Assembly: GCA_030263295.1 (NCBI GenBank)
Contig: SZOS01000002.1
Coordinates: 1-64,000, forward strand
Direction of reading: 5' to 3'
DNA from: Dokdonella_A sp014338185
GTDB taxonomy: Bacteria > Pseudomonadota > Gammaproteobacteria > Xanthomonadales > Rhodanobacteraceae
Length of the DNA stretch: 64,000 nucleotides
Of the stretch, positions 45,304 to 52,749 are shown one piece after another (positions within the stretch are counted from its first letter, which is position 1; each line of letters begins with the position of its first letter). Both the position numbers and the translations under genes were made by a program. A model generated the notes under the pieces. It ran no database searches and had not been told where the DNA came from. It worked only from the letters and a program-made list of their open reading frames with translations.

Positions 45304-46317
45304 ATGGCTGTCAAGGTTGCCATCAACGGCTACGGCCGCATCGGCCGCAACATCCTGCGTGCGCTGTACGAAGCCAAGCGCACCCACGACATCCAGGTCG
45401 TTGCGGTCAACGATCTGGGCAATGCCGAAACCAATGCCCACCTCACCCAGTACGACACCGCCCACGGCCGGTTTCCCGGCGAGGTCAGCGTCGAAGGTGG
45501 CGACCTCATCGTCAATGGCGATCGCATCAAGGTATGCGCCGAGCGTGATCCGGCCAAGCTGCCGTGGAAGGATCTGGGCGTGGACATTGCGATCGAGTCG
45601 ACCGGCCTGTTCACGAGCAAGGCCAAGGCCGGCGCGCACCTCGCGGCGGGCGCGAAGAAGGTCATCATTTCCGCGCCGGGCGACAAGGACGTGGATGGCA
45701 CGTTCGTCTATGGCGTCAACCACGAGCTCATCAAGGGCAGCCACGAGGTCATCTCCAACGCGTCGTGCACCACCAACTGCCTTGCGCCGCTGGCCAAGGT
45801 GCTGCACGAAAAGATCGGCATCGTGCATGGGCTCATGACCACGATCCACGCCTACACCAACGACCAGGTGCTTACCGACGTGTACCACTCGGACCTGCGC
45901 CGTGCGCGCTCGGCGACGATGAGCCAGATCCCGACCAAGACCGGGGCCGCGGCGGCGGTGGGCCTGGTGCTGCCGGAACTCAACGGCAAGCTCGACGGCT
46001 TTGCGATGCGCGTGCCGACGATCAACGTGTCGGTGGTGGACCTGTCGTTCGTGGCCACACGCGCCACCAGCAAGGACGAGATCGACGCCGCGGTCAACGA
46101 GGCGGCCAATGGCAAGCTCAAGGGCGTGCTCGGCGTCAACACCAAGCCGCTGGTGTCGATCGACTTCAACCACAACCCGTTGTCGTCGATCTACGACTCC
46201 ACCCAGACGCGGGTGATGGGCGGGACCCTGGTCAAGGTGCTGTCCTGGTATGACAACGAGTGGGGTTTTTCCAACCGCATGCTCGACATGACGCTGGCCT
46301 TCGCCCACGCGAAGTAG
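45304..46317 (+). CDS. gapA: Glyceraldehyde-3-phosphate dehydrogenase
   Basis: A 337-residue type I GAPDH converting glyceraldehyde-3-phosphate to 1,3-bisphosphoglycerate. N-terminal Rossmann motif INGYGRIGRN (residues 7-16), catalytic C155 in SNASCTTNCL, H182 in TTIHAYTNDQ, phosphate-binding KTGAAAAVGLVLPEL and the C-terminal SWYDNEWGFSNRMLD. D37 in VAVNDLG favours NAD over NADP. Preceded by AAGGAG. Confidence 0.96.
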   Translation: MAVKVAINGYGRIGRNILRALYEAKRTHDIQVVAVNDLGNAETNAHLTQYDTAHGRFPGEVSVEGGDLIVNGDRIKVCAERDPAKLPWKDLGVDIAIESTGLFTSKAKAGAHLAAGAKKVIISAPGDKDVDGTFVYGVNHELIKGSHEVISNASCTTNCLAPLAKVLHEKIGIVHGLMTTIHAYTNDQVLTDVYHSDLRRARSATMSQIPTKTGAAAAVGLVLPELNGKLDGFAMRVPTINVSVVDLSFVATRATSKDEIDAAVNEAANGKLKGVLGVNTKPLVSIDFNHNPLSSIYDSTQTRVMGGTLVKVLSWYDNEWGFSNRMLDMTLAFAHAK

Positions 46318-46338
46318 GTCGCACGGCCACGCAGTCGT

Positions 46339-46369
46339 GCACAGGGCCGGCGACACGCCGGCCTTGTGC
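46339..46369. terminator. Hairpin between gapA and the opposing acetyltransferase gene
   Basis: A 14-bp stem (46339-46352 with 46356-46369, a 3-base centre, one G-T pair) begins 22 bases after the gapA stop. It has no strong T-run but being symmetrical could end transcripts from both sides. Confidence 0.55.
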
Positions 46370-46371
46370 GT

Positions 46372-46944
46372 TCAGGGGCGCGACGGCGCGCGCCAGTCGC
46401 GCGCGAGCAGGCCGTACAGCGCGCTGTCCTGTGTCGCGCCGCCGACGCGCCAGCGCTCGCGCAGCAGGCCTTCGCGCACGAAGCCCAGTCGTTCCAGCAG
46501 GCGGCACGAGGCAAGGTTCAAAGGATCGACATCGGCTTCGATCCGCAGCAGGCCGAGCGCCGTGAAGGCGTGGCCCAGCGCCAGCGTGAGCATCTGCGTG
46601 GCCAGGCCCTGGCGCCAATACGCGGGCCGCAGCGCGTAGCCCAGTTCCGCGCGTGCGTGGTCACGGCTCAGCGCGAACAACGAGCAGGTACCGACCAGCA
46701 CGTCATCGTCGAGCGTCGCCGCCCACGGGTAGAACTCCGTGTGCCGGCGTTCGCGCTGCATGCGCTCGATGTGGGCGAGCGCTTGCGCGCGCTCTTGCCA
46801 CGGCGGATGGCTCCAGTAGCGCATCACCTCGGGGTCGCCATGGAGCAGCCACAGCGCATCCGCATCGTCCGTGCGCAGTGCGCGCAGGCGTACACGGGTT
46901 CCAGCGAGCGTCGGGATCGATGGCATGGGCGCATGCGGGTTCAT
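46372..46944 (-). CDS. GNAT family N-acetyltransferase (RimJ/RimL-like)
   Basis: A 190-residue GNAT protein. It opens with LAGTRVRLRALRTDDADALW, the RimJ/RimL-type start, has the acetyl-CoA loop RPAYWRQGLATQML (Q/RxxGxG/A) and the C-terminal NLASCRLLERLGFVREG. Substrate may be a protein N-terminus or small molecule; not determinable. Starts at 46944 and 46926 are possible; the frame runs further upstream into the next gene's region without coding character. Confidence 0.9.
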   Translation of the reverse strand: MNPHAPMPSIPTLAGTRVRLRALRTDDADALWLLHGDPEVMRYWSHPPWQERAQALAHIERMQRERRHTEFYPWAATLDDDVLVGTCSLFALSRDHARAELGYALRPAYWRQGLATQMLTLALGHAFTALGLLRIEADVDPLNLASCRLLERLGFVREGLLRERWRVGGATQDSALYGLLARDWRAPSRP

Positions 46945-47032
46945 GGGTCGTGGCGACGAGGTTGGCGCATTCAGGCAAACTGCGCTAGCTTCACCATGTT
47001 GCGGCGCCACAGGGCGCTGCGGAGCGATTGAC

Positions 47033-47692
47033 ATGGCGGCAGCTGGCACGCATCCGGCGTTCGGATACAGCGCGCGCGAGGAACTCGCGTCGAGCCTGAT
47101 CCATGGTCTGGGCATCGTGTTGAGCATCGCGGGACTCGCGACGCTGGTCGGTTTCGCCGCACGTGAGGGCGGCGTGCGCGAGGTGGTGAGCGTAGCGGTG
47201 TACGGCACCACGCTCATCCTGCTGTACACCGCGTCGACCTTGTACCACGGCATTCCGATCGCGCGCGCCAAGCCGGTGCTGCGCCTGCTCGATCACGCCG
47301 CGATCTTCCTGCTCATCGCGGGCACCTACACGCCCTTCACGCTGTTGACCCTGCCGGGACGCTGGGGCGCGGCGCTGTTCGTGCTGGTGTGGGCGCTCGC
47401 GCTGGCCGGGATTGCGCTGGAACTGCGCCGCGTGCGCAACCGCGTGTTGATGGCCGCGTTGTATGTGGCGCTGGGCTGGATTGGCCTGGTCGCGATCCAG
47501 CCGCTCAGCGCCAACCTGCCGGCCGCGGGCCTTTGGCTGCTGTTCGGTGGCGGCGTCGCCTACACGCTCGGGGTGCCGTTTTACCTGTGGAAGCGCCTGC
47601 CGTACAGCCACGCGCTGTGGCACGTGTTCGTGCTGCTGGGCAGCGTGCTGCAGTTCTTCGCGGTGCTGCTGTACGTGCTGCCGGGCGACTGA
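47033..47692 (+). CDS. Hemolysin III / PAQR family membrane protein
   Basis: A 219-residue protein with seven hydrophobic helices. PAQR signatures: SLIHGLGIVLSIAG near residue 22, LYTASTLYHGIP, LLDHAAIFLLIAGTYTPF and near the C-terminus SHALWHVFVLLG. The conserved Ser, Asp and three His form a zinc site in the family. The hemolysin name is historical; the family is more likely hydrolase-like or involved in membrane lipid homeostasis. GGAG precedes the ATG. Confidence 0.93.
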   Translation: MAAAGTHPAFGYSAREELASSLIHGLGIVLSIAGLATLVGFAAREGGVREVVSVAVYGTTLILLYTASTLYHGIPIARAKPVLRLLDHAAIFLLIAGTYTPFTLLTLPGRWGAALFVLVWALALAGIALELRRVRNRVLMAALYVALGWIGLVAIQPLSANLPAAGLWLLFGGGVAYTLGVPFYLWKRLPYSHALWHVFVLLGSVLQFFAVLLYVLPGD

Positions 47693-47694
47693 GA

Positions 47695-48189
47695 TCAGCG
47701 TGCGCCGGCGGCGAACGCGAACGCGAAGATGCCGAGCATCACGCCGCAGATCGCCAGCTTGGCCAGCGAGCCGACCACGAAACCGACCCACGCGCCCACG
47801 CCCACGCCGCCGGCCTTGCGCAGCGTGCCGCCGGCGGCGAGTTCGCCGAGCAGGGCGCCCACGAACGGACCGAGCACGATGCCGGGCAGGCCGAGGAACA
47901 GGCCGATCAGCGTGCCCAAAGCGGCACCCGCCACCGCGGCGCGGCTCGCGCCGACCTTTTTCGCACCGAGTACGCCGGCGACGAAGTCGACCGCCATTGC
48001 CGCCAGCGTGAGCAGCGCGAGCAGGGTGAGCCAGCCCGCGCCCACACGGGCGAATCCATCGGCCCACGCCGCCAGCAACAAGCCGGCAAACAGCAGCGGT
48101 ACTCCCGGCAGTGCGGGCAGCACCGAGCCGACCAGGCCAATGATGACCAGCAGTGCCGCGAGCAGATACCACAACCAGTGCCAGGCCAT
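47695..48189 (-). CDS. DUF456 membrane protein
   Basis: A 164-residue protein with about four to five helices and Gly-rich turns. The GSVLPALPGVPLLFAGLLL opening and FLGLPGIVLGPFVGALLGE in the second half are the DUF456 signature. Function unknown. It converges on the hemolysin III-type gene with only two bases between stops. The 269 bases to its right (48190-48458) hold no gene that I can support. Confidence 0.9.
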   Translation of the reverse strand: MAWHWLWYLLAALLVIIGLVGSVLPALPGVPLLFAGLLLAAWADGFARVGAGWLTLLALLTLAAMAVDFVAGVLGAKKVGASRAAVAGAALGTLIGLFLGLPGIVLGPFVGALLGELAAGGTLRKAGGVGVGAWVGFVVGSLAKLAICGVMLGIFAFAFAAGAR

Positions 48190-48458
48190 CGCATTCGGTG
48201 GGGTGGTGAGGGGCGTGCACGATAACCCATCGGCGCTCGCGGAGCAGGTCGTGGCGAACGCCTCACGACGGTTGCGCGTCATGGCGGTGCACCGCTGCTG
48301 TGCGCGCCGCGGTGCCACTGCGGCCGCATGCGTCCGGCCGAGTGTGGCCGCGGCGCGCCGCTCCGCGTCCCACAGCCAAGGTCGCGCAGCGCTCTGCGCG
48401 GGTACGGTGTCCAACCGTCGCTGCATCGTCGTGGCGATGGCGGTCGCGCGAGCCGCCG

Positions 48459-49112
48459 TCAGGCTTCATCCAGCCGGAAGCGGATCGGCACCACGCCCCA
48501 CGCCGGTACCGCCACGCCGTCGCGCAGCACGGGCCGGAAACGCGCGCCCAGGACTGCCTCGCGCGCCGCGATATCGAGCACCCTGTGGCCCGAACTGCGT
48601 GCCACTTCCACCTGTTGCGCGCGGCCCTGCGCATCCACCAGCACGTTGAGCATCACCTCACCCTGCAGGCGCGCCCGCAGTGCCGGTGGCGGATAGCGCA
48701 ACCGGAGCGGCGCAGCCCAGTCCAGTTCACGCGACGCGCCACCGCCCACGCTGGTGCCGATGTCGTCCGTTGTGGTCGGGACCGTCGCACCGGATGGCGC
48801 CAGCGGAGCGTCGACCGGCACGGGCGGGTCGGTCGCGATCATGACCTCGCGTCGCACCGGTCGTGGCACCGGCGGTACCGGCAAGGCCTTGGGCTTGGGC
48901 ATGGGCAGCACTTCCGGCGGTATCGGCGGGGGCGGTGGCGGCGCCTCGCGGATCAGCACATCCACCGTGCGCGGATGCGCGGTCGGTGGCAGTGGCGCCG
49001 GCGGCATGGCGACCAGTGCCGCGGCGACCACGTGCGCCGCGATGGCCGCGCTCCAGGCGCCCACACGCTGCCATTCGAGAACCTGTGCCTGGGGCAATGG
49101 ATGAGTGTGCAT
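48459..49112 (-). CDS. TonB family energy transducer
   Basis: A 217-residue TonB protein: a short cytoplasmic start, one membrane helix (about residues 16-38), a Pro-rich periplasmic spacer (APPPPPPIPPEVLPMPKPK), and a TonB-C domain (RLRYPPPALRARLQGEVML, VLVDAQGRAQQVEVARSSG, ARFRPVLRDGVAV). It would pass proton-motive-force energy to outer membrane receptors. No exbB/exbD lie beside it. An in-frame extension far upstream lacks coding character. Confidence 0.9.
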   Translation of the reverse strand: MHTHPLPQAQVLEWQRVGAWSAAIAAHVVAAALVAMPPAPLPPTAHPRTVDVLIREAPPPPPPIPPEVLPMPKPKALPVPPVPRPVRREVMIATDPPVPVDAPLAPSGATVPTTTDDIGTSVGGGASRELDWAAPLRLRYPPPALRARLQGEVMLNVLVDAQGRAQQVEVARSSGHRVLDIAAREAVLGARFRPVLRDGVAVPAWGVVPIRFRLDEA

Positions 49113-49556
49113 GGCGGCCTCCGGGGGTTTGAACACCGGCTGGAACGCAGCCGCCGCGCGGGTGGGGTTGACGCGGTCCAACCGATGGGCGGGTGCCCGG
49201 ACGATCGGGGCGCTCGGGCAAGTGAGACATTTTGTGTCGTGGCATCTCCTTGCATTCAAGCGGGCGGCACGGGTGATGCCACGCGCCGCAGGACGCGGCG
49301 GCCGCGCAGGAGGGATACCGCGATGGGATTGGCTGCAACGATCGCCGCTCGCTTGAGTGACCTGGTATTGGTTCGGACCCGTCGACTGGACCGCATGGAT
49401 GTGGCAAGTCGGCGCGATCCAGGGATGGATCACTTTGCTGCTGGCCCGATCGCATCCGTGCACGACCAGCGCCTTGCGACGGTGCAGGCGATCCGGCGCG
49501 TGGTCGATGCCGGCGCGGCCACGACCCATGCACGCGACCGGGGAGAGCGCGTTGAC
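49113..49556. other. Stretch between divergent tonB and exported-protein genes
   Basis: About 440 bases. A relatively AT-rich piece (49225-49260) with TTGAAT and CAAAAT on the minus strand may be the tonB promoter. A 67-codon GTG frame at 49357-49560 begins with a Trp-rich hydrophobic run but ends in Arg/Pro/Ser shadow sequence; I do not call it. Nothing else recognised. Confidence 0.4.
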
Positions 49557-50051
49557 ATGAATCACCGCCTGGATCTTGGCCTGTTCGTCGCGGCAACGCC
49601 GCTGTTTGCCGATGCGGCGCCGCCCCGGCCCGTGCCATGGCCGGAACCGGGCGCCAGGCGCAACGATGACCGGCTCGAAGGCCCCGCGCAGTTCGACGTC
49701 CATTACGAGACTGCTTCGGCGATTCCACTGGCGGCGATCGATCTGCTCGACCATGAGGTCTTCAATGCGGTGATCGCGCGTGGCTTGCAGTCCGTACGCA
49801 ATGCCGATGGCTCGGTACGCGTGGTCCTGCATCTGGCCAACTGTCGCGATGAGATGTTGTCGCTGCGCCTGCGCCTGCGCCTGCTGCGCCGCGATGGCAC
49901 ACGCATCGATCCGCCCTCGCCCTGGTGCCGGCTCACACTCGACCCGCATTCACTCACCACCTGTCGCGAGAACTCGATCGACGTCCGCGATGCCAGCCAC
50001 TACATGATCGAGATCGACCGCGATCGGCGTGACGAGTCGCTGGTGGCCTGA
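49557..50051 (+). CDS. Small exported protein of unknown function
   Basis: A 164-residue protein with a weak signal-like start (MNHRLDLGLFVAATPLFADAA). The C-terminal half, with RNADGSVRVVLHLANC, LRLRLRLLRRDGTRID and SPWCRLTLDPHSL, resembles in pattern the YcfL-like DUF1425 beta domain (a strand, a two-strand hairpin, then W and a loop). Two or three cysteines could form a disulfide. GGGGAGAG lies upstream of the ATG. The frame extends further upstream, but without a binding site. Identity uncertain. Confidence 0.6.
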   Translation: MNHRLDLGLFVAATPLFADAAPPRPVPWPEPGARRNDDRLEGPAQFDVHYETASAIPLAAIDLLDHEVFNAVIARGLQSVRNADGSVRVVLHLANCRDEMLSLRLRLRLLRRDGTRIDPPSPWCRLTLDPHSLTTCRENSIDVRDASHYMIEIDRDRRDESLVA

Positions 50052-50156
50052 GCGCGTCGCGCGCGGCAGTTGGCGGCCCGAACGTGCATTTGCGCTGGAC
50101 AGACCCCGCGGTGGTGGTCCGGATCGTCGTTGCAGTGCAGGTTTGATCGCTGCTCC

Positions 50157-50186
50157 TTGGCGAGGTCGCGGTTCGCGCGGTAGGCT
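50157..50186 (+). promoter_or_regulatory. Possible promoter of the sigma factor gene
   Basis: TTGGCG (50157-50162) and TAGGCT (50181-50186), 18 bases apart, 31 bases before the ATG at 50217. The -10 is of the TANGCT type seen elsewhere in this window. Confidence 0.4.
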
Positions 50187-50216
50187 AGGGCTGATTGTCC
50201 AGGGGACAGGGGCCTG

Positions 50217-50801
50217 ATGACCGCCGACGTCGGGACGGCCGCCGCACCGGCCACGCCGAGCAACTGGGTCGAGCGCATCGCGCAGGGGGATCGCGCTGCG
50301 GAAGGCGAGTTCGTGCGCCACTACGAACGCGGCGTGCGTGTGCTCGTGTGCCGCCACTGCCGTCCCGGAGACCCGGCCGTCGCCGACCTTGTGCAAGACG
50401 TGCTTGCGACGGTGCTGGAACGCCTGCGCAGTGGAGCGATCCGCGACCCAGCCGCCCTGCCGGCCTATGTGCAGACCACGATCGTCCATGCCACCAGCAG
50501 GGAATACCGCGGCCGGCACCACGAACTGCCGATCGAGGCCGCCGACAGCTTGCCCACCGGCGATGATCCGGCGGCTGCGGCGGTAGCCTTGCAACATCGC
50601 GAATTGCTGCGCGCACTGTTGCAGACCCTGCCCGTGGCGCGCGACCGCGAGGTTCTCGTGCGCTTCTATCTGGACGAGCAGGATCGCGACGAGATCTGCA
50701 GTGCACTGGGCATCGACGAGGAACACCTGCGCCGCGTGTTGTTTCGTGCGCGCTCGCGATTGCGCGAGCTGCTGCTGGCAGCCGGCGTGAGCGGGCCATG
50801 A
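50217..50801 (+). CDS. ECF-type RNA polymerase sigma factor
   Basis: A 194-residue sigma-70 family protein. Sigma-2: FVRHYERGVRVLVCRHC, DPAVADLVQDVLATVLERL and an RDPAALPAYVQTT helix; sigma-4: LLQTLPVARDREVLVRFYLD, CSALGIDEEHLRRVLFRAR (helix-turn-helix). No sigma-3 domain, so ECF class. The next genes encode a predicted membrane anti-sigma factor, an unknown exported protein and an exported CHAT protease, which are candidate targets. Confidence 0.9.
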   Translation: MTADVGTAAAPATPSNWVERIAQGDRAAEGEFVRHYERGVRVLVCRHCRPGDPAVADLVQDVLATVLERLRSGAIRDPAALPAYVQTTIVHATSREYRGRHHELPIEAADSLPTGDDPAAAAVALQHRELLRALLQTLPVARDREVLVRFYLDEQDRDEICSALGIDEEHLRRVLFRARSRLRELLLAAGVSGP

Positions 50802-51042
50802 TGGCGGCGACCGCATCGGCCGCCTGGGCGCCGATCGCATCGGCGCACGTGGCGCGTGGCGGTGCGCCGTGCCGTGACGGCAGCCTGCCATGCCCGTGGC
50901 GGGAGCGGCGCCCGGTCCGGTGTGCCGGATGCGCGCGCGGACGCCGGCACAGTCGCGACCTCGCGCAGGCCCTGAGACACCTCGCGCCAATGCCGCTCCT
51001 TTGTACGTATTGCAGGATGACGAAGGCCCGCAGGAGGCCTGG

Positions 51043-51705
51043 ATGAACCCGATGTCTTCGCGCATGGCGGCGTGGCTTGAAAGCGCCTGGCTGGCGCGCT
51101 ACCTCGAGCGCGGCCTCGATCCGGCCGAGAACGACTGGTTTGAAGCCTATCTGCTCGACAAGCCCGCCTTGCTGGCAGCAGTCGATGCCGACAACACGCT
51201 GCGTGCGGCGCTGGCCAGCGAACGCTCGACATTCGAACGCGGCGGCAAGGATGCTGCCGCAGCCGGGGCCGTGGCCTCGGCGCGGGCGCCGCAGCGGCAA
51301 TGGCCGCGCTGGGCCGCGCTCGCGGCCACGCTCGTCGCGGGCGTCGGCATCGGCCAGTTCGCGCTGAGGCCGCACATGCCGGCGTCGGCCGATGGCGTGA
51401 TCGCCAATCCGGAGCGCATCGTGTTCGACACCATGCGCGGCGCGACCACGCCGCCGCTGGTACAGCATGGCGACAGCGACGCGCGCTACCTGTTCGTCGA
51501 AGTGGCCGTGCCGCCCACCGCGATCGAGATCCGGTTGCGGCAGGGCGCGCAGGTCCAGCCGCTGGTGGTGTCGTCGGAAGGGTTCGTGAGCTTCCTCATC
51601 GACCGGCGCACGCTGGCCGCCGGTACGCCGCTCGCCATCGCCTACACGCTCGATGGCCAACCACACAGCCAGACACTCGACATCACCCAACGGAGAGGGC
51701 ACTGA
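51043..51705 (+). CDS. Predicted membrane anti-sigma factor
   Basis: A 220-residue bitopic protein. The cytoplasmic N-terminus (WLESAWLARYLERGLDPAE...FEAYLLDKPALL) looks like an anti-sigma domain without the HxxxCxxC zinc motif. One membrane helix (about residues 90-108) is followed by a periplasmic beta-rich domain of about 110 residues. AGGAGG sits five bases before the ATG. The start is 241 bases after the sigma gene, a stretch in which I see no gene. Anti-sigma role inferred from layout and position; it shares one base with the next gene. Confidence 0.7.
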   Translation: MNPMSSRMAAWLESAWLARYLERGLDPAENDWFEAYLLDKPALLAAVDADNTLRAALASERSTFERGGKDAAAAGAVASARAPQRQWPRWAALAATLVAGVGIGQFALRPHMPASADGVIANPERIVFDTMRGATTPPLVQHGDSDARYLFVEVAVPPTAIEIRLRQGAQVQPLVVSSEGFVSFLIDRRTLAAGTPLAIAYTLDGQPHSQTLDITQRRGH

Positions 51706-52472
51706 TGAAACAGGCCACCGGCAAGTCGCGCTGGATCAGCGCGTCCTTGTGTTGCGCGCTCGCGGCACTGCTCGCGGGCACGAATGCATTGGCGCAGGAC
51801 AAGGCCGCCCAAGGCAAGGCGGGCAGCCGCAGCGCGGGCAAGACGGCAACTGCCGCACCGACCAGCGCACCAGGCGCCAAGTGCAACGACTCGACCTTCG
51901 CCACCACCGACCGGCTGGGCGAGCTCATGCTGTTCCGCGACGTCATTCCGGTGCGCAAGCTCACCGATGCGTCGGCGTGGATCACGCAGTGCGAGGTTTC
52001 GCTCAACATGGGATCGCCGTCGGTACCCAGCAAGTGTTCCAAGTCCACGCCGCTGCTCAAGGACAAGCGGCTGTTCCTGCGCAAGACGGTCGATGGCCTC
52101 GTGATGGAACTGCGCAACCCGAATGGCAAGGTCGAGCGCAGCGGACCGGTGACGCTGGGTGGTACCGACCCCGCTGGCACGGTGGCCACGTGGCTCACGA
52201 TGACCTGGAAACCGGGAACCGATGACGAAGAGCACTATTTCGTGATGATGCCCGACTACGCGGGCACGGGATTGCCCAACCTCAAGTCCATCGCCAAGTA
52301 CTACCTGGTCGAAGCGTTCGACAGTGCGGATTGGAAGAATCCTGACTGCAGGAGCGAAGCACCGGACAACCAGAACAACTTCAAGAAGTACTCGGGCAAG
52401 GCACCCATGGACGTGAACCGTCCGAAGCAGACCGACACCGGCAGCGGTGTGGAGCCGGGCCGCAACGGCTGA
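51705..52472 (+). CDS. Exported protein of unknown function in the CHAT locus
   Basis: A 255-residue protein with a Sec signal peptide (cleavage near LAGTNALA, residue 30), a disordered Ala/Lys/Thr linker to about residue 58, then a compact domain with four cysteines (C60, C96, C111, C215) that could make two disulfides. Segments include TTDRLGELMLFRDVIPVRKL, RLFLRKTVDGLVMELRNPN and DEEHYFVMMPDYAGTGLPNL. I recognise no family. Its start overlaps the anti-sigma stop, so it is in the same operon. A substrate or partner of the downstream protease is possible but unproven. Confidence 0.75.
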   Translation: MKQATGKSRWISASLCCALAALLAGTNALAQDKAAQGKAGSRSAGKTATAAPTSAPGAKCNDSTFATTDRLGELMLFRDVIPVRKLTDASAWITQCEVSLNMGSPSVPSKCSKSTPLLKDKRLFLRKTVDGLVMELRNPNGKVERSGPVTLGGTDPAGTVATWLTMTWKPGTDDEEHYFVMMPDYAGTGLPNLKSIAKYYLVEAFDSADWKNPDCRSEAPDNQNNFKKYSGKAPMDVNRPKQTDTGSGVEPGRNG

Positions 52473-52749
52473 ACCGTCTCGCCGCTGCCGCGCCAGCGAA
52501 CCGCGATCCCGCAGGCCGCGCCCAGCCGGGCGCGGCTGGTTTTCCTGAGGCGCGAACTTCGATCCAGGCGTTCCCCGTGGCCACTGACCTGGCCACGCCA
52601 CCCGGCCCGCGTATCGGCGCGGTCATGGACGCAGCGGGCGTGGCGGTTGGCGCCGCATCGTGCCTGCTCCGACTTGCGCTTTGCCACGCACGCCCGGATA
52701 GTCTCCAGCCACCACCGCTGCCGGTGCCGCCCCGGCGATGTGCTGCCCG

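Noticed and set aside
47033..47692. Hemolysin III as a virulence toxin
   Set aside because: The sequence is a PAQR-type seven-helix membrane protein; the hemolysin label is historical.
49357..49560. Small GTG-started frame beginning with a Trp-rich hydrophobic run
   Set aside because: The hydrophobic part is short, the rest is Arg/Pro/Ser shadow sequence, and no ribosome binding site is in place.
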